A DNA stretch of 64,000 bases from assembly GCA_963920665.1 (NCBI GenBank), contig OY987272.1, positions 11,537,001-11,601,000 on the forward strand, read 5' to 3'. Below are positions 58,988 to 64,000 of this stretch, one piece after another. Made by a program: the position numbers and the translations under genes. The notes below the pieces were generated by a model, which was given only the letters and a program-made list of their open reading frames with translations, ran no database searches and was not told the origin of the DNA. How positions within the stretch are numbered: the first letter of the stretch is position 1; the number at the start of each line of letters is the position of its first letter. Origin of the DNA: Straminergon stramineum. Taxonomy: Eukaryota > Streptophyta > Bryopsida > Hypnales > Calliergonaceae.

Positions 58988-60215
58988 CACTAGAAGAAAA
59001 TGAGGGCTTTTGCAACTACAAAGAGGAATTGATTTTTGGGTTGCATTTGACATTTACAACTAGTGATAATTTGGAGACCAACAATTGTTGTGGACAAGTT
59101 GTATGTCAATTGTAGTTGCACAACAAAAAACGATCATTTCTCATCCAACAACTTACTTGGAATTTCATTGATGAACTCTTTTGATGCAGTTGCTTATGTA
59201 GTATTGCTTATGTACAATTTGCTAGCCACTCATTTGTGACTAATGTATAACTTGTTTGCAATTCATTTGTGACCTCATTCCAACTCATGTGTGACTCATT
59301 TGCTATTTGTTTGTGACTTATGTGCAACTTATTTGTAACTTGTATGTGACTTGTTTGTGACTTATATGGAACTTGTTTGTGACTCTAGTTTGTAACTTGT
59401 AGAATTTGTAGATTTCTTAGAATTCTACTAAGAAAATTCATTACTTAAAATTATAACAACTTACAAGTCTTATATGCCCAATCTAATGGTACTCTTGACA
59501 ATTGATATGGGATTACAAATAATTATGAGACAACCAAAAAATGACTGTAGGAATGACTTGGAAATGACTACAAAACAACTTGTTTGTGACTACTAGTATT
59601 TTGTGGTTGCATTCTAGTAAAATTTTAGTAGTTTTGTAGCCAACTCTAAGTCTTAATATAGTTGTAGTACTATCGTTTGTATTTCTAATAGATTACAAGT
59701 CATTTTCTAGTTGTCCTCTAGTCGTAGTGTAATTGTTTTTATTCACATTGCAGTCTTTTTCAGTCATTTTCTAGTTGCAGTCTTGTCAAATTATACTCGT
59801 TTTGTAGTTGTTTTGTAGTTGTCTTCCAGTTCATTTTTAGTTGCATTGTAGTTATTTTGTAGTATAACTCTAGTTGTTTTCTGGTTAAAGTGTAGTTGTT
59901 TTCTAGTCAAGTTGTAGTCGAAATTAGATACTATGCAATTGGGGTGATGACAAAGTGGACTCGATGAAACATAGAGTTGTTTGCATCAACAACTATGATG
60001 AATATTGGATGTAGAATACCTCACGTTAACTCTAAATGACTACTCTATTATAGTCCCATAATCCTACACTTCATTCTACATGCAACTACCTCATAACTAC
60101 AACTATGTACCCTTCTAATTGGGTGCAAATAGAGAGGATTATAGACGCTTGATAGTTGTATAGGACACTTCATCACATGTCAGCTGGTTATGGGGGATAG
60201 GTTTTTCTTCTAGTG
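58988..60215. mobile_element. CACTA-type non-autonomous element, copy B (TSD AAC)
   Basis: 1228 bp. Starts CACTAGAAGAAAATGAGGGC and ends TTTTTCTTCTAGTG, with AAC at 58985-58987 and 60216-60218. Orthologous to 48083-49337. It differs mainly in the number of TTTGTGACT-like and TTTTCTAGTTG-like subterminal repeats. Confidence 0.9.
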
Positions 60216-60639
60216 AACCTTTTTGAAATTTTTTTCCAAAATTATGAAAATTGAGCTACTAAACAAATCTAGTACATTCTTTTTCTACGATTGCTTGGAA
60301 AACAAGATCCTTCATAACTTTTACATCAATAATCCAAATAGAATGAATCAAATCTCTCCATGTCTATGAAAGAAGTGTATTAGAAACAAAATTTTAAATT
60401 ATTTATTTCAAGATGCCACATTTAACTACTTTTGGACTATTCAATGAATTCTAAACAAAACATTTGAAGATCAACAGATAATTATCTCTCAATATTTTCA
60501 TAGATCTCCTAATGTTTTGCATTATCTCTTGATGACCTTTTATTTATTTATTGTGGACTTCTAAAGGTTTAGAAGTAGTTAAATGTAGCAATAATTTAAA
60601 TTTTATTTTATTTATTGTCAAACTTCATTTTGTACTTAG

Positions 60640-60811
60640 AGTGGCTTACTTTTTCTTTCCAAGCATTGATGGAAATAAAAATTATATTCCCAAAAGATCA
60701 TGTATTTTTCTATATTCAAAAAAAATTTCAAGAAATCATGCCAAAAATTGAGATTATAAGAACTACCTGAACTTTCATTTGTCCCTTGAAGGAACAATGG
60801 TCCTTTAGGGG
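60640..60811. mobile_element. TTAA-class element, right end only
   Basis: Homologous to the right half of 46826-47374 (AAAATTATATTCCC, CCAAAAATTGAGATTATAAG) and ends CAATGGTCCTTTAGGGG, followed by ATAA instead of TTAA. The left half is missing. Confidence 0.7.
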
Positions 60812-61349
60812 ATAATAGGGACCCTCCTACAATTGGTGAATGATGTTATCTAAAGACCATTTATCCTTCAAAAGACAAATGAAGTTTGTATCTATGTTGA
60901 CATTTCAATGTGAGTCAATTCTTATTGGAATTATTGGAATCACTCTTTTTTAAGGTGTCTACATGAATAGCCATTAGGTTTGTAGACTATTATTCCAAAC
61001 GATTTTTTGGTAGCAAAAATTATTTTTCTCAAAGCAAAAAATAATTAAGGTAAAGTTACAAAAAAGAAAAAGAAAATTGAATGAAATTTTATAAAACTAT
61101 ATTTTTCATTGAGTATATATATACCTACACAACTATAAAGCTTTTGGAGTGAGAATTATGAACACTATTGTTTGTAGGTAATCAAAATGTTTTTTTAATA
61201 AAAATACTATTTACATGATTTGTTTTGAGCTTAATTTTGAAAATTTTGAAAATAAAAAGGTCCATTGACATGGATTGGTTTAAATTGGGATGATGAAATA
61301 ATCCCACCATTAAGATTGACATGTTTACATTCCATTTTAGAACTATTAA

Positions 61350-61594
61350 CCCTTGAGCACCCAATGTGTGTTTATCAAAATGTAGACCCTTCTAAACTCA
61401 TTCCAATGAAATTGTCACCCAAAATGAGATATAGAGAAATTGATACCATACAAATTGGTAGTAGAGATAGGCTCGAGTTGTGGGGAAATAGACTTGTAAA
61501 TGATTTCACCCTATTGTTGAGAAGATTATAATAGTCAAACATGCAATCTTTCAATTTTAGGAGGCCAAATTCGAGGTTCTGGGGCTCTCAAAGG
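61350..61594. mobile_element. TTAA element, CCCTTGAGCACCC end
   Basis: 245 bp. Left CCCTTGAGCACCCAATG, right the complement of CCTTTGAGAGCCCC; TTAA at 61346-61349 and 61595-61598. The 88-codon frame at 61265-61531 starts outside the element and crosses its left end, so it is not taken as a gene. Confidence 0.75.
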
Positions 61595-61860
61595 TTAACA
61601 ATAATGTATTTGGATATTGTCTTGTACACTTTGGTGTCAAATATTTAGTTAAAGTATAGAAAAAGCTTCAGTGTTTTATAATATAATTCAAAAAAATGGT
61701 ATTAAATTCAAAAAAATCAAAATATTTGATAGCTATTTCACACAGCTTTGAAAGCCACTTATTTTGACTGTGCATACAGAGATGAGAAGACAAGTTCTTT
61801 ATACAAGTGGGCTAGTTGGAGGTAAAACTACCCAAGTGGGGTATGTAAATTAGGATTAGT

Positions 61861-62296
61861 AGGAGCTCAACCGTTCAAAGTTAAGTCAAAAGTAGGAATT
61901 GTATTCAAAGTAGAATTTTAAACCTCATTTAGGCATAGTAGAATAATTTTTTTCAAAAAATATTGAAATAGAATTTATGTGAAAAATCAAGTTAATTGTC
62001 TTCTCTAAAAATCCATTTGAGATTTTAAGCCTCCAATCAAAAGTTATTGACAAAGTTCAAAGAGGGATTGGAAGGGGCATTTTTTCTTTAACATTTTCAA
62101 ACCACCTCTCTAAATTTTGTCCATACTCCATAACATTTTAATTGAGTCTCAAATCCACAAAAATATTTTTGAATATGAAATTTCTCTTGATTTTTCAAGT
62201 TTTTTGGAAAAGTTATTCTACTATACCAAAATGAGGTTTGAAATTCTACTATGAACACAATTCCTAGTTTTGACAATGAGCGGTGAAGTTCTCATC
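61861..62296. mobile_element. Foldback repeat, copy 2
   Basis: The left arm (GGAGCTCAACCGTTCAAAG, AGTAGGAATTGTATTCAAAG, TTAAACCTCATTTAGGCATAG, AAGCCTCCAATCAAAAGTTA) pairs with the right arm (TAACATTTTAATTGAGTCTC, AAAATGAGGTTTGAAATTC, CAATTCCTAGTTTTGAC, AGCGGTGAAGTTCTC). It is an older, diverged relative of 45244-45580. Confidence 0.7.
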
Positions 62297-62402
62297 TTCA
62301 AATTATCCCATATCCTTTAAGGATTCATGATAGATTATAATATATTTCATTATAATGACTAGAATATCTCTACAACCTTCATTCTCACTAAATGTCAATT
62401 AA

Positions 62403-62644
62403 TCCCTCAAGGCCCAAGGAGCCATTTTTTGGCCGTTCACGTGTCCAACAAGTCAAAGATGTAACTTCACATTCCTACATTCTAAGAAATATATCTAAAT
62501 GAATTTCATATTATGATGTTCATATTGAATTGAGAAGCTCATAGGTACAATTGACATCATGTAATAAGCTTGATGTACAATGTGTACTAGCAATAAAGGT
62601 TCAAACTTGTGAAAAAGTACAAAAATTACTTGGGCCTTGAGGGG
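62403..62644. mobile_element. TTAA element, CCCTCAAGGCCCAAG family
   Basis: 242 bp. Left TCCCTCAAGGCCCAAGGAG, right CTTGGGCCTTGAGGGG; TTAA at 62399-62402 and 62645-62648. The related segments in copies A and B (about 45666 and 56910, AAATGCCAATGAAGCACC) lack it. Confidence 0.88.
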
Positions 62645-62648
62645 TTAA

Positions 62649-64000
62649 GCAATTCCTTCATTTCACTATCAAATTTTTTCTTGATGGTCAAATGATAACC
62701 ATTGGTATTTGATTGAATGGATTGTTAATAGATTTTTGGGATTTTTGGCAAACCATCTTTACATTTATTTATAGATTTGGTTGTTTGGTTCCACAATTAG
62801 AAAAAAATAGGATTTAAGAAAAAATTTAGATGAGATTGCTATCCCAAAACAAAATTATTTAGTAAACCAATGTCCTATGCAATAGATAAAGAAGGTTTGC
62901 TTGTCTTATAAAACTAATATGAGATTAGGGCCCCCAAAATGAGCTCATATTCTTGCATGTACAATTTTTTTGTTGTGATATTATACAAAATACTAGTAGA
63001 TTTAGTATCAATGACATGCTAATCAAACAATATTTATTTAACTCAAAATATTGGGAAGGACTATTGAATTGTGGGTAAGAACTAATATAAAAATGAAGCA
63101 AGACAAGGTATCAACATGGATAATGGGAGTGTGAGGTAATACGTAGTTGGAGATGAAGCAAAACAAGGAATTGACAAGGATTATAAAAGTGTGAGTAAGT
63201 TTAGTTTTAAAGACGAACTAAAACAAGATATTGGTAAGGAATATGGGAGTGTGGGAATAAGATATAGCAAGAAATAAAGCAAGTAGACATTGGCAAAGAA
63301 CTTTGTAGATTAAGGCCAAATACTTCCATTGGTTTGGACTATATAAAGTATTAATCAAGAGGAATGACAATGCTTTGTAGTATAATTGTATTAAGTAAAG
63401 ATATCAAACAAGGCTTCAATAGAGAGTTCCAAGCTTGTAATGGGAGGATTGAGGTTTTCATCATCTTGACTTTGATATATACTATTACTATGACTATGAT
63501 TTGAAGTTTTTTTAAAGAATTGAAGATCTCTAAGGAGGCATGAAAAAAATTATAGGGATTGCTAGGTTGCTTTGAGAAGCCACATACATTTAATTCAAAC
63601 TACTTGAAGGTTTCAAGTAGGCAAATCAAGTATTCTAGCAGTAACTAAAGACACTAGGTGAATATACCTCACCTTCTAAAAAGGTTTGACTTCTTACTAT
63701 GATACATTGTACAAATATTCAAAAAATCATCCAAGATGAAGTAAGTTGTATGTCCATGATATGTAGAGTTGATGATCAGAGAATGAAATATTTATTACAT
63801 CTATGCATTATCATCTGCACAATGTTGAATTGTTGATGCAGACTTGTTTGAGTGACATGGATTGTTCTTAGTTAGATTATAGTAAAAAAAATGAACCATT
63901 GCAAATCTAGTAGGAGCTAGTTGTCGGTTAATGAATAATCTTCAATCTTTTAGGTAGAGTCCTTTTTTTTATTCGGTAATTTTTTCTAAAAATCTATGGC
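62649..64000. other. AT-rich intergenic DNA to the window end
   Basis: No supported gene. A diffuse direct repetition is visible at about 63060-63290, where a unit of roughly 65 bp containing GAAGCAARACAAGGTATYGACAAGGAT and TGGGAGTGTGRGTAA-like sequence recurs three to four times. Confidence 0.5.
63060..63290. repeat. Degenerate tandem repeat, about 65-bp unit
   Basis: Three to four imperfect units, each with an AAGCAA/AACAAG motif, a 'ttg(g/a)caagga' motif and 'gggagtgtggg'. Non-coding. Confidence 0.6.

Larger units (their letters stand above)
56801..60567. repeat. Segmental duplication, copy B
   Basis: Direct-orientation, near-identical partner of 45557-50620, about 11.2 kb downstream and beyond the BTB gene. 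It lacks the two TTAA-class insertions of copy A but has a CACTA hairpin at 58211-58421 that A lacks. The left boundary coincides with the right arm of the foldback repeat at 45244-45580. Confidence 0.9.

Overview
The window is nuclear DNA of a plant-lineage (streptophyte) eukaryote. It contains two spliced genes with canonical GT-AG introns, one of them a plant-type retinoblastoma-related (RBR) gene. The intergenic DNA is very AT-rich and packed with small non-autonomous DNA transposons. An early-diverging land plant such as a bryophyte fits, but the species cannot be fixed from this sequence. I see no bacterial operons, ribosome binding sites, CRISPR arrays or tRNA genes.

Layout. 1-1300: AT-rich intergenic DNA. 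1320-4130: a higher-GC island with a probable single-exon gene of unknown function (203 aa), preceded by a leader with a likely 77-bp intron. 4536-8590: a cluster of related miniature transposons with long terminal inverted repeats (TIRs) starting near GTCAATTT and, unusually, 4-bp target duplications. 8600-32800: mostly repeat-derived DNA holding many TTAA-flanked elements, a hairpin CACTA element, an orphan CpG-rich island (13.0-13.7 kb), and a cluster of GCTTAAAGC-like motifs (31.3-32.5 kb). 33.0-43.1 kb: the RBR gene. I reconstruct 18 coding exons, all joining in phase, giving 1116 aa, with a TATA box, a perfect E2F-type site and a uORF-bearing leader upstream. 43.8-52.5 kb and 54.8-64 kb: repeats, including two direct copies of a segment of about 4-5 kb. 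53.3-54.7 kb: a two-exon BTB/POZ gene (368 aa) lying between those two copies.

The most interesting content is the mobile DNA. At least 15 elements of several sequence families are bounded by TTAA duplications, and most have TIRs starting CCC; that is the signature of piggyBac-type transposition. The two duplicated segments act as a natural filled-site/empty-site experiment. Two TTAA/TTAG-type elements are present in one copy and cleanly absent from the other, and a CACTA-type hairpin (TIR CACTAGAAGAAA, 3-bp duplications) shows the reverse. That hairpin is itself nested inside what was a 34-bp micro-element. No transposase gene is recognisable in the window, so all these elements look non-autonomous.

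The two recognised genes have no evident functional link. RBR is the cell-cycle repressor of E2F/DP. The BTB protein is probably a CUL3 E3-ligase adaptor or other BTB scaffold.
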